From Thalassotalea loyana (lineage in GTDB: Bacteria > Pseudomonadota > Gammaproteobacteria > Enterobacterales > Alteromonadaceae): DNA of 64,000 bases. The notes beneath the pieces are model-generated. The model saw only the letters and a program-made list of their open reading frames with translations. It did not search any database and had not been told where the DNA came from. The position numbers and the translations under genes were made by a program. The DNA lies in NCBI RefSeq assembly GCF_030161435.1, contig NZ_BSSV01000009.1, positions 1 through 64,000 of the forward strand, in the 5' to 3' direction. How positions within the stretch are numbered: position 1 is the first letter of the stretch; each line of letters starts with the position of its first letter. This document shows, piece by piece, positions 17,686-25,469 of this stretch.

Positions 17686-20133
17686 TTAGAAACTTCCACG
17701 AACACCTAAGACAAAATTGCGTCCTGGTAATGGTGCTTCCTCTTTGATAAACGACGAATGCACTCGCGCTTCTTCATCAAGTAAGTTTTCACCTTTAGCA
17801 AAAATAACTAGGTCGTTACCTACACCTTCAATGTAATAATTGAAGTTCAAGTCTACCAACGTGTAGCTATCCGTAGTTTCTTCTAGTTCGGCAACATTGT
17901 CTTGCTCGAAGTAGTGTGAAACAGCTAACTTAGTATCAAACTGGTTACCTTGGTAATCAAGAACCAAACCAGCGCGCATTGGCGGAATACGTGGTAAGTA
18001 TTTGCCTTGAACGTTGTCATCAAACGTTGCTCTAATGTAGTCAGCAAATACCGTTGTCTTAAGTGAGTCGTTTACTCGGTAAACAAACTCAGACTCAATA
18101 CCCGTAATTGTTACGTCGGCTTGACGGTATGCGTATACAGGTAGCTCGTCACCGTGCTCATCTTCATGACCGTCTTCATCATGATGCTCATCTTCATCAT
18201 GGTGTTCTTCATCTTCATGATGCTCATCTTCGTCGTGATGTTCTTCATCTTCATGATGTTCATCGTGACCATGATCATGACTAAACTCGGCAAATAAGCC
18301 TGTATTGTCTAAGTAGTAATAGTTGTCGATTTGGTTGTAGAAACCAGAAATAACGAAACCAAAGTCACCTTCAAATTTACGCCATGTAATATCAATATTC
18401 TTAGATGTCTCTTTTTCTGGCTCAACACCACTTAACTCAACATCGATGTGATCATCATGCATCTCTACATCGTAAATCGCACCCACCTCGAACGTGCCTG
18501 TGCCGATGTGAGGGCCATTTGAGTATAACTCTGCTGCAGACGGTGCACGCTGAGAATAAGACATTGAAAAGCCTAAATTGTAGCCTGGTTGGTAATCCCA
18601 TACTAAACCAATAGAGCCACTCACAGGTGTAAAATCAAAGCTTGGAATATCAGCATCTTGCGACGCTTCAATATCTACGCTTTCAGCACGAACACCTAGT
18701 TGTAGCAATACATCATTATTTAAATGCTTTTCTTCTAACCATGCTAATGCCCACGTTGTTGTTTTTGATGGTGGTGTAAATGCCTCTTCACCAATCGCTT
18801 CAAAGTCAGACTCTTTGTAATGCAGTGTCCAAGCCCCTTTAAATCCATCCATTTCTCGGTGAAATAAGTCAACTCTCAATTCAGTAGAGTCGTTTTCAAA
18901 CGTTGTCCCAACTTCACCATTCTCTAGCTCAGCATGTTTGTAGTCTGTGTATGCAAATTTAGCTGCCATGCGATTAATGAATTGATCATCAAATGTTAAC
19001 TCAGACAAAATTTGGAAACGCTTTTGCTTCATGTCGGCAAAAACACTTTCTTCTTCATGCTCTTCTTCGTCATGGTGCTCATCTTCATCATGGTGTTCGT
19101 CTTCGTCATCATGATGCTCTTCACCATGGCTATGACCAGGAATACCATAGGTATTATTCATTTCACCATATGAGAAACCAATAAAGCCATTATCAAGTAA
19201 GTAGCTCGCGCCGATTGTAAAGCCATCAGCTTCCGACGAGCTATTAGCTAATACCTCTTCATCGGTAGGGATGTCGTAATCATCAGTATCACGAATAAAG
19301 CCATCTGCGTGAAACGCAAAGTCACCAGATCCAGTATTAAAGTTGAATGAGCCTTCATTTCCATCAGATACACTGTTGTATGCATATCGATAATCGAATT
19401 GCGTTTCAGTTGATGTCGGTACGCGCGTATCAACTACATTGACTACACCGCCGATTGCTCCACTTCCGTAGAATAGAGTTGCCGGGCCACGAAGTACTTC
19501 TACTTGCGTTGCTGTAGCCGTTTCCGTTGAAACGACATGATCAGCCCCAACTCGAGAAACATCACCCACATCTAATCCATTTTGCGTGATCATAACGCGA
19601 GGGCCATCTAAGCCACGGATGATAGGGCTACTTGAGTTAGGTCCAAAATAGGATGAATGAACACCAACTTCGTGCTTTAACGTTTCACCAAGTGTTGCTG
19701 ATTGCTTAGCTGATAATTCATCACCAGCTAATACATTAATCGGTAATGCAGATTCAATTGAAGAAGCATGTAATGGCGTTGCAAAAACATCAATTACTTC
19801 TAATACAGTTGGTGATAAAGTTACATTTAAGTTGTTCAAACCTTGTTCAGTAACAGTTACTTTTTGCGTAACATGACCAAAAGATTCGGCTTTAATATGT
19901 AATTCAGATTGACCTAAGCTAACTTTATCAAAGCTAAAGTTACCCATACTGTCTGATTTAACTGTCTTAGTTTCATTTAATTCGACAAGTGCGTTTGCGA
20001 CAGGTTGACCTTTTTTGTCTACGATCTGACCTGAAATAGTGTTAGCTAATGCTGGTACTGCAAAGGCAGACAATACTGCAGCTGATAGCACCGTACGCGC
20101 CCAATTTGGACGCGAATTAATACGCGAGCTCAT
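17686..20133 (-). CDS. TonB-dependent receptor with His/Glu-rich loops, probable zinc receptor (ZnuD-like)
   Basis: An 815-residue outer-membrane receptor. A signal peptide (to about residue 30) is followed by a carboxypeptidase-regulatory-like beta domain (31-110), a plug with VEVLRGPATLFYGSGAIGG, and a barrel ending in phenylalanine. Two low-complexity inserts rich in His, Glu and Asp (about 333-361 and 619-662) lie where extracellular loops are expected. His-rich loops are known in the zinc receptor ZnuD. The upstream promoter carries a Zur-box-like palindrome and a small CxxC protein gene comes first in the operon. I infer high-affinity zinc uptake; copper or another divalent metal is the alternative. 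GGGAGAAGAG precedes the ATG. Confidence 0.85.
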   Translation of the reverse strand: MSSRINSRPNWARTVLSAAVLSAFAVPALANTISGQIVDKKGQPVANALVELNETKTVKSDSMGNFSFDKVSLGQSELHIKAESFGHVTQKVTVTEQGLNNLNVTLSPTVLEVIDVFATPLHASSIESALPINVLAGDELSAKQSATLGETLKHEVGVHSSYFGPNSSSPIIRGLDGPRVMITQNGLDVGDVSRVGADHVVSTETATATQVEVLRGPATLFYGSGAIGGVVNVVDTRVPTSTETQFDYRYAYNSVSDGNEGSFNFNTGSGDFAFHADGFIRDTDDYDIPTDEEVLANSSSEADGFTIGASYLLDNGFIGFSYGEMNNTYGIPGHSHGEEHHDDEDEHHDEDEHHDEEEHEEESVFADMKQKRFQILSELTFDDQFINRMAAKFAYTDYKHAELENGEVGTTFENDSTELRVDLFHREMDGFKGAWTLHYKESDFEAIGEEAFTPPSKTTTWALAWLEEKHLNNDVLLQLGVRAESVDIEASQDADIPSFDFTPVSGSIGLVWDYQPGYNLGFSMSYSQRAPSAAELYSNGPHIGTGTFEVGAIYDVEMHDDHIDVELSGVEPEKETSKNIDITWRKFEGDFGFVISGFYNQIDNYYYLDNTGLFAEFSHDHGHDEHHEDEEHHDEDEHHEDEEHHDEDEHHDEDGHEDEHGDELPVYAYRQADVTITGIESEFVYRVNDSLKTTVFADYIRATFDDNVQGKYLPRIPPMRAGLVLDYQGNQFDTKLAVSHYFEQDNVAELEETTDSYTLVDLNFNYYIEGVGNDLVIFAKGENLLDEEARVHSSFIKEEAPLPGRNFVLGVRGSF
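18151..18280 (-). repeat. Tandem His/Asp/Glu codon repeats, insert 2
   Basis: Imperfect short repeats built on CATCTTCATCATGATG (plus-strand view) encode HHDEDEHHEDEE-type units at residues 619-662 of the TonB receptor. The repetition is in both DNA and protein, so copy number could change by slippage. Confidence 0.85.
19050..19132 (-). repeat. Tandem His/Asp/Glu codon repeats, insert 1
   Basis: A shorter copy of the same repeat type, encoding EEHHDDEDEHHDEDEHHDEE-like sequence at about residues 333-361 of the TonB receptor. Confidence 0.82.
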
Positions 20134-20172
20134 TGCTCTTCTCCCAATATTGATTGAACTTAAAATTTGTAT

Positions 20173-20493
20173 TTAGTGATTTGAATGTTGAGAAGGGGGG
20201 CCTCTTAACGGGATGTTAAGTAGGTATTGCTTCTCGAAAGTAGGTATCGATTGATAGCGTTGATCAATGAATACTAAAATGGAATTAGTTGGCTCAACAG
20301 ATAGCTTTATTTTTGGCGTGTATTTGGTGACATAACAGACACTACAATCAACGTCTTTGCTTTGTAAGTCTATATTTTCGAGATGAGCGCTATGAGCGAT
20401 AGACGACCAGACAAGCGAAAACACAACAGCAAAAATGATGTTGAGCACATGCTTCGACGATTTATCATTCACGTCACGACGAACAAACGACAT
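20173..20493 (-). CDS. Small exported CxxC protein upstream of the receptor
   Basis: A 106-residue product with a charged N terminus, a hydrophobic signal (VLNIIFAVVFSLVWSSIAHSA, about 16-36) and a mature part carrying CSVC at about residues 51-54 and a terminal His pair (HSNH). It has the look of small periplasmic proteins that accompany metal receptors, but I do not recognise the family. It starts 30 nt downstream of the Zur-like box and ends 39 nt before the TonB receptor start, so the two form an operon. The ATG at 20493 lacks a good ribosome site, so the exact start is uncertain. Confidence 0.72.
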   Translation of the reverse strand: MSFVRRDVNDKSSKHVLNIIFAVVFSLVWSSIAHSAHLENIDLQSKDVDCSVCYVTKYTPKIKLSVEPTNSILVFIDQRYQSIPTFEKQYLLNIPLRGPPSQHSNH

Positions 20494-20522
20494 TGTTAAA
20501 TAAAAAAGCCTGTTTTAAGATA

Positions 20523-20545
20523 TAAATGTTATACTATCTCAAAAC
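20523..20545 (-). promoter_or_regulatory. Candidate Zur box and promoter
   Basis: Read on the plus strand, TAAATGTTATA-C-TATCTCAAAAC compares with the enterobacterial Zur consensus GAAATGTTATANTATAACATTTC: left half 10 of 11, right half 6 of 11. It contains a minus-strand -10 (TATAAC, 20533-20528), giving a leader of about 28 nt before the CxxC protein gene. Zinc-bound Zur would block this promoter. Confidence 0.68.
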
Positions 20546-20596
20546 AAGCCAAGAAAAAATATTAACTTTACCTTTTTACGTCAAATGGCATAAAAA

Positions 20597-21712
20597 TTAA
20601 GTCAATTCGAAGTATTTACTAAAAACTTTGTATAGTTCAGTCCCCTGATTTACGCTCGCCGATGCAAAGTGGAGAATTGGAATGACATCATGATCTAAAC
20701 TGATGTAATGCAATGCATCACCGTCTCCATAGTTATCCATGCGCAGGATTCTTGCTAATGGCTCACCCGCTTTAAGCACATCACCAAATGTTGCCAGGTA
20801 ATCAACCATTCCGCCCATCGGTGAATAAAACGCCTTGTAGTCCTTTAAATAGCATGCATATCTCGTGATTTCCTTAGGTGTAAACTCACACGAATCGATC
20901 ACATTCTTATATTGTAAATAACTCAAAATGCTCTTTGCATCTTGAGCCGCAACATCCAAATCAATTAGCTCTTGAGATCCCAGTTCGACAGTAAAGCTCT
21001 CTCTTCGCAGTTGATAATTAATACCTCTGCTTGCAAGCTTTTTGGATAAATGCCACCACGGACAAAATGTAGCTTCATCCATCGCACCATCAAAGCTATC
21101 TGGGATAAGAATCGTATGCTCAATATCAAAATAACTTGCACTACCTTGCGCATATTCTGGACAGTAAAGGTGCTTTGAAGAAATAGGTCCAGTATGAAGA
21201 TCGAGCACTAAATCTGCTTGATGAGCCATTTTTTGAAGTTGATAAGCTATTCGTTGACCTGTTGTTAGACCATACTGATTATGGTCCAGTTTTTGGGCAA
21301 TGCCATCTAGCAACAAGGCTTGAAACTGCAGATCAATTTCGACTTGGTCTTCTGATGTTAACGTCTCAACAAAACGATCTATCTGACTTTCATCATAATG
21401 ATACATTCTATTCCAATTGACGCCTGTGATGGGATCAAAACGACCTAATGTATACTCACCATTCTTGTGATTGGCTCCAACAGGGTTTGCATAGGGTACA
21501 AGGGTTATATCACCGTTAATCGAAAGGCGTTTTAGTTGTTCCAACAACTGATAAATAACAGCGTTGCCCTGAACCTCAGCACCATGCATGTTGGCTTGAA
21601 TGTAAACACTCGGTCCATCGCCAGTACCTTTAATAAAGTACACAGGTACCGTTAGTTTTGCACCAGAGGCCATTTCGCCCATTGATAGGACGGATTTCTT
21701 AATGATTGTCAT
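20597..21712 (-). CDS. Succinylglutamate desuccinylase/aspartoacylase-family deacylase
   Basis: This 371-residue protein is a zinc-dependent M14-type amidohydrolase of the AstE/aspartoacylase family. The zinc ligands are H43 and E46 (NMHGAEVQGN) and H173 (DLHTGP), and the catalytic glutamate is E243 (TVELGSQE). Such enzymes release N-acyl groups (succinyl, acetyl) from amino acids. It is the last gene of a tight operon with a DapD-like acyltransferase and a LysA-like decarboxylase, 3 nt after the latter, under a lysine riboswitch. A role removing the succinyl (or other acyl) group added by the DapD-like enzyme fits well but is inference. Confidence 0.88.
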   Translation of the reverse strand: MTIIKKSVLSMGEMASGAKLTVPVYFIKGTGDGPSVYIQANMHGAEVQGNAVIYQLLEQLKRLSINGDITLVPYANPVGANHKNGEYTLGRFDPITGVNWNRMYHYDESQIDRFVETLTSEDQVEIDLQFQALLLDGIAQKLDHNQYGLTTGQRIAYQLQKMAHQADLVLDLHTGPISSKHLYCPEYAQGSASYFDIEHTILIPDSFDGAMDEATFCPWWHLSKKLASRGINYQLRRESFTVELGSQELIDLDVAAQDAKSILSYLQYKNVIDSCEFTPKEITRYACYLKDYKAFYSPMGGMVDYLATFGDVLKAGEPLARILRMDNYGDGDALHYISLDHDVIPILHFASASVNQGTELYKVFSKYFELT

Positions 21713-21715
21713 ATA

Positions 21716-22948
21716 TTACCTTAAATACCAACTTGGAGCCTGAGGTTCACGTATCAATTCAAAGGTTAAATCTTCAAAAATATATTCTGCCGCGATTTCA
21801 TGGCATAAAAAGAACGGCATGCTCTCTGTAAATCCATAGGCGCCACATAACCCAAAGAGTAACGCATCACCAACATTAACATCATTAGGCAACTTGAACT
21901 CGCCAAGCTTATCCATACTCGTGCAAAGCGGACCATGGACATGAAAACTAGTTGAATCTTCATTAGACGTTCTTAACAACCGAGCAGGAAATGGCTGATC
22001 CGTTATCGCAGGGCGCAGCAAGTGATTGATTCCGCCAGAAAGTATCAATTGCTGTGTATCAACATTGATTTTTTTATCAACAATTGGCGCGACGTAATAT
22101 CCAGATTGCGCAACAGCATAACGCCCCAACTCTAACCAAATTTCCTTCACATTAGCTTTCGCTTTAATCTCAGCAAGATCGCTTATCGCCGTAGACCAAT
22201 CAATCGCTTGGCCTGTCTGTAAGTAATCAATACCAAGGCCTCCTCCTAGATCCAATATATCTAAGTCAAAGTTAAGCTGTTTTGAGAGCGCGACTAAAGG
22301 TTCCACCATTTGGGACCATAAGTCATACATCTTGGCATTGCTAAGCATATTCCCCCACTGGAAAATATGAATCCCACAAACGTTAACATCTTGATAGTCG
22401 GATAACTTAATCGTCTGCCACTGCTCAACGTTTAATCCAAAAGGTGTCAACTCATTTCCACCTAGTGGGTTTTTATCTCCTTCGGGCCATTGTAACTGAA
22501 CTCTTAACAACACCTGCGGAACGACATCTTTTTGAGCCGCAACTTCATTGAGCCACGCTAGCTGATTAATACTCTCTACAACAAACGTATTAACTCCACG
22601 ATCAATAAATCGTGCGATCTGTACTTTTGATTTTGCAGGACCGGTATTCAGAATATTCTCAGGGGCAACACCTTGAGCTAATACTTGCTCTAGTTCACCC
22701 TGACTCGCAACATCAAAGCAAAAACCTTGCTCTGCGATGGTTTTGAGTACTTTTGATAATGGATTTGCTTTGACTGCGAACCAAAGTTTGACAACATCTT
22801 GCTGTTGTAAACTCGCAAGATGTTGTCTTAATTGTTCGATGTGATAAATGAAGTAACCTTGTTCACTATTAGCTTTAAGGTAATGATCTTCAATATCCCT
22901 TACAAATGCTGGCCCAATAATGTTGGTAAGGTTTGTCGCATTACTCAT
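21716..22948 (-). CDS. Fold-III PLP-dependent decarboxylase, LysA-like
   Basis: A 410-residue alanine-racemase-fold decarboxylase of the diaminopimelate/ornithine decarboxylase group. The PLP lysine is K60 (WFAVKANP), the phosphate-binding glycine loop is GGGLGI (235-240), the second-subunit cysteine is C342 (GPLCTSMD) and GAYGF is at 369-373. True LysA enzymes usually carry CES and EPGR where this has CTS and ELGR, which are substrate-contacting regions. It is therefore probably not a plain meso-diaminopimelate decarboxylase; siderophore-type and butirosin-type decarboxylases share these variants. It is the middle gene of the lysine-riboswitch operon, with AAGG 7 nt before the ATG. Confidence 0.9.
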   Translation of the reverse strand: MSNATNLTNIIGPAFVRDIEDHYLKANSEQGYFIYHIEQLRQHLASLQQQDVVKLWFAVKANPLSKVLKTIAEQGFCFDVASQGELEQVLAQGVAPENILNTGPAKSKVQIARFIDRGVNTFVVESINQLAWLNEVAAQKDVVPQVLLRVQLQWPEGDKNPLGGNELTPFGLNVEQWQTIKLSDYQDVNVCGIHIFQWGNMLSNAKMYDLWSQMVEPLVALSKQLNFDLDILDLGGGLGIDYLQTGQAIDWSTAISDLAEIKAKANVKEIWLELGRYAVAQSGYYVAPIVDKKINVDTQQLILSGGINHLLRPAITDQPFPARLLRTSNEDSTSFHVHGPLCTSMDKLGEFKLPNDVNVGDALLFGLCGAYGFTESMPFFLCHEIAAEYIFEDLTFELIREPQAPSWYLR

Positions 22949-22952
22949 CGGT

Positions 22953-23702
22953 TTACCTTAATAAAGACTCTAATTCCAAGGCAGCATCGCTTTTCTCGTC
23001 GCGATATTTAACGATAAGCGCACAACTCATTTGTAGGCCCTGCTGTTTTCCCCATTCGCTAGTAACGGGTCGCGTGCCTTGGACAACAATCGCATTTTCT
23101 GGAATTGGAGCACCACGCTCTAATTGATACTCATGCACACAATCGTAGACCGGCATCGATGCCGTTAACTTTACACCCGGGGCAAGTACTGCACCTTTTT
23201 TAACAACACGTCCTTCCACAACAACAACGCCAGCGCCAAGAAACGCGTTATCTTCAATAATAACCGGGCTTGCTCCAATAGGTTCGAGCACACCGCCAAT
23301 TTGTACCGCTGCAGATAAGTGAACATTTTTACCAATTTGAGCACATGACCCTACTAACGCGTGACTGTCGACCATAGTACCTGAATCGACATATGCGCCA
23401 ATATTGATATACGCCGGTGGCATAATAATAACACCGCTCGCCACATGAGCTCCTGCCCTCACCGAACTTCCACCAGGTACCATTCGGACGCCATCTGACG
23501 GTAAAAATGTTTGTGTTGGTAAATTGTTTTTATCGACAAATCCGGCAAACTGTCCATCAAACGCGACATTCTCGCCAGCCTTGAAAACCTCTAAAATAGC
23601 CTGTTTAACGTCAGTATTTGCCTGCCATTGGCCTTGTTCATCTTGAAATGCGGCACGTAAAGTACCTTGCTCTAATTGTGATAGCGTATCTTGCCAGTTC
23701 AT
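22953..23702 (-). CDS. DapD-like tetrahydrodipicolinate N-succinyltransferase paralogue
   Basis: This 249-residue protein has the left-handed beta-helix of DapD, with GSCAQIGKNVHLSAAVQIGGVLEP-type repeats around residues 118-141 (AYVDSGTMVDS just before). DapD transfers succinyl from succinyl-CoA to tetrahydrodipicolinate in lysine synthesis; a related enzyme, TabB, serves tabtoxin synthesis. I start it at the ATG at 23702, which has AGAAGG 7 nt upstream. A longer open frame to 23873 exists only because the frame happens to stay open through the riboswitch. The N-terminal domain is shorter than in E. coli DapD (274 residues). It is the first gene of the operon and the direct target of the riboswitch. 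Confidence 0.9.
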   Translation of the reverse strand: MNWQDTLSQLEQGTLRAAFQDEQGQWQANTDVKQAILEVFKAGENVAFDGQFAGFVDKNNLPTQTFLPSDGVRMVPGGSSVRAGAHVASGVIIMPPAYINIGAYVDSGTMVDSHALVGSCAQIGKNVHLSAAVQIGGVLEPIGASPVIIEDNAFLGAGVVVVEGRVVKKGAVLAPGVKLTASMPVYDCVHEYQLERGAPIPENAIVVQGTRPVTSEWGKQQGLQMSCALIVKYRDEKSDAALELESLLR

Positions 23703-23708
23703 TTGATA

Positions 23709-23746
23709 ACCTTCTTTTTGAAAAACGTCACAGAGAGCAAGAAGGT
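23709..23746 (-). promoter_or_regulatory. Shine-Dalgarno sequestering hairpin (expression platform)
   Basis: In the minus-strand RNA, ACCUUCUU (23746-23739) is perfectly complementary to AAGAAGGU (23716-23709), which contains the ribosome site of the DapD-like gene. A competing helix is available: CAGAGAG (23781-23775) with CUCUCUG (23737-23731), whose second strand lies in the first hairpin's loop. This is the layout of a translational switch. Confidence 0.72.
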
Positions 23747-23843
23747 AAAGTATGAAATCGGATACCGCCTTGAACTCTCTGCAATAAAAGCTCAAGGCAT
23801 GTGATATGACAGCAGGCAAAGGCCCCTGAAGATATGACATAAA

Positions 23844-24009
23844 CCAGAAGCTCTCCACCATGACTGGTGACAATTGCTAGGATTCAACCTATACAACCGA
23901 CAACATGCCCATCAAAAAACATGTCGTCTCGGCATTAATCCCCCTCACTACCCGTCTTTGGAGTTTGATCTCCTCGAAGTAGCTACCTGGTTAATGCTCC
24001 TCTTCTGAC
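23844..24009 (-). promoter_or_regulatory. Lysine riboswitch (L-box aptamer)
   Basis: On the minus strand, P1 is CAGAAG (24007-24002) with CTTCTGG (23850-23844). The conserved segments follow in order: AGAAGAGGAGC, a GAGGAG/CTCC hairpin, TGAGGGGGATTAATGCCGAG with GCATTAA/TTAATGC closing P2, GGTTGAATCC, TTGTCACCAG and GGTGGAGAGCTTCTGG. This agrees segment by segment with the E. coli lysC lysine riboswitch as I remember it. Lysine binding would reduce expression of the three-gene operon that follows. The promoter is not clear; it must lie between 24010 and the terminator just upstream, or the RNA is a read-through product. Confidence 0.96.
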
Positions 24010-24040
24010 TTTGTTTTCTTTGAAATGTAACTTCAAAGAA

Positions 24041-24079
24041 TAAAAAAGACGCGCTATTTAACCACGTTTAAACACGTCA
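24041..24079 (-). terminator. Probable terminator of the DsbA-fold gene
   Basis: On the minus strand GACGTG and CGCGTC (one G-U pair) enclose a 19-nt interval and are followed by TTTTTTATT. It lies just after the 24092 stop and just before the lysine riboswitch. Confidence 0.6.
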
Positions 24080-24091
24080 TGGCAATAACCT

Positions 24092-25351
24092 TTAGCTATC
24101 GCTTATTTCTAATATTGCTTGTTCAATTTGCCATAAACGATCTTGCCCCCAACAAGCAATATCACCACAAGTAAACACGGGTACTCCCCAAAAACCTTGT
24201 TCTTGAAGTTTATCCGCTGTTTTTTCAATCGTTGTCTGCCAATTGTCATGATTGGCATAATTGACAGCTGCTTCTATATCTAGACCTATATCACGACAGA
24301 TCGATTGAACGGTATCGGCACGACTTAAATCAATACCATCGACGTATATAGCCTTGAACATAGCCGCGATATAGTCTTCTGCTCTGCCTATATATTTCGC
24401 ATAACTAAAAAACTGATAGCTATTCAAAATCCCCGGACCAATCGGATCTGCAAACTTACCAAACGGAATATCTTTAAGCCTTGCTTCTCGAACGGCATCG
24501 GTAAAAATATATTTTTGTTTATTGCGCGAAACTTTCATTCCTCTCATAACCATTGGCATAACTAAATGGATATCTAGTTTGCGCTTATAATGCTGGGCTA
24601 ATCGCTGCGCCTGAACGAACCCTAAGTATGAATAAGGACTTCTTAACGAAACATAAACGTGTATCGGCTGATTATCGTCTAGCGTAGTTAAACCACTTAG
24701 GTTAAGTTGTGTTTTTGTAAATAGACTTGATGCCTTTGAGTTACCCAAAGAAAATAGAGAAAGCTTGCTTTCCAAGTGGTTTAATCGGTCAACACCCCAG
24801 AACCATTCACCAGCAAACCGCATGGTTGCAGGTAAATAGTGACCTTTGACTTTCTGTCGATATTGATTGTTAACGAGGGAATTGATGACAGGTGTTGATA
24901 ACGCGTAAAACTCGTTGAACTCTTCAAGCCAAGTTTTCTTAAAAATGTCGAGAGCATTTTCAATGGTCTTAGGCTGTAACAACCATTCTTGCTGCCCTGT
25001 TTCAATATAATGTGCTTCGGGTAGCTTGTTTATTTTAATCAAGTCGTAGCGGGTAGCTAATTGATTAGCATCAACAACAGCCCACTGTTGCCATAGGGCA
25101 TGGTTTGCGACCATCTCGTTATTGGCATTGGCAATCAAAAAGACTTCAAACGAAATGTTATATCTTTCTTGCAACCTTGGTAGCAACTGCACTAATACAA
25201 AGCTATAAGGATCGTTAAGTGCAAGGTAAACCTCTACCTTTGGTGACTTGCTGGATAAAGCGAATTTGATTTTATACTTTAACAATTGCCAAGAGATACG
25301 TAGCTTACTTGCTAACCACCGTGTAAAGAGTTGCTTCAGGAGTTTGTTCAA
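24092..25351 (-). CDS. Tandem DsbA-fold (HCCA isomerase/GST-kappa-like) protein
   Basis: This 419-residue protein holds two copies of a thioredoxin-related DsbA fold. Copy one begins near residue 38 (VEVYLALNDPYSFVLVQLLPRL) and copy two near 213 (IHVYVSLRSPYSYLGFVQAQRL), each with the SPYSYL-type active-site strand of 2-hydroxychromene-2-carboxylate isomerases and kappa glutathione transferases. Copy two is complete, ending with GFWGVPVFTCGDIACWGQDRL, the GVP motif of the fold. There is no CxxC, so it is not a thiol oxidoreductase of the DsbA type. Isomerase or glutathione-linked activity is likely; the substrate is unknown. Confidence 0.85.
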   Translation of the reverse strand: MNKLLKQLFTRWLASKLRISWQLLKYKIKFALSSKSPKVEVYLALNDPYSFVLVQLLPRLQERYNISFEVFLIANANNEMVANHALWQQWAVVDANQLATRYDLIKINKLPEAHYIETGQQEWLLQPKTIENALDIFKKTWLEEFNEFYALSTPVINSLVNNQYRQKVKGHYLPATMRFAGEWFWGVDRLNHLESKLSLFSLGNSKASSLFTKTQLNLSGLTTLDDNQPIHVYVSLRSPYSYLGFVQAQRLAQHYKRKLDIHLVMPMVMRGMKVSRNKQKYIFTDAVREARLKDIPFGKFADPIGPGILNSYQFFSYAKYIGRAEDYIAAMFKAIYVDGIDLSRADTVQSICRDIGLDIEAAVNYANHDNWQTTIEKTADKLQEQGFWGVPVFTCGDIACWGQDRLWQIEQAILEISDS

Positions 25352-25469
25352 AATAATGACACCTAACGTCCATGTAATATAAAGTTAAAACTAGCACATA
25401 AACACAATCGTTTACGCAAAATATTGAAGGATATGGCATAATAAGCTTTTTCAGCTATCCATTTTCATT

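Noticed and set aside
18111-18293. Met/Lys-rich minus-strand frame inside the TonB receptor gene
   Set aside because: It is a frame-shifted reading of the His/Glu codon repeats; low complexity, no ribosome site, no protein-like features.
18151-19132. Short repeats considered as a CRISPR or satellite array
   Set aside because: The repeats are in frame within a receptor gene and encode His/Glu units; there are no spacers of constant length.
23703-23873. Extension of the DapD-like frame by 57 codons upstream
   Set aside because: The extra stretch runs through the riboswitch expression platform, has no DapD similarity, and the ATG at 23702 has a good ribosome site.
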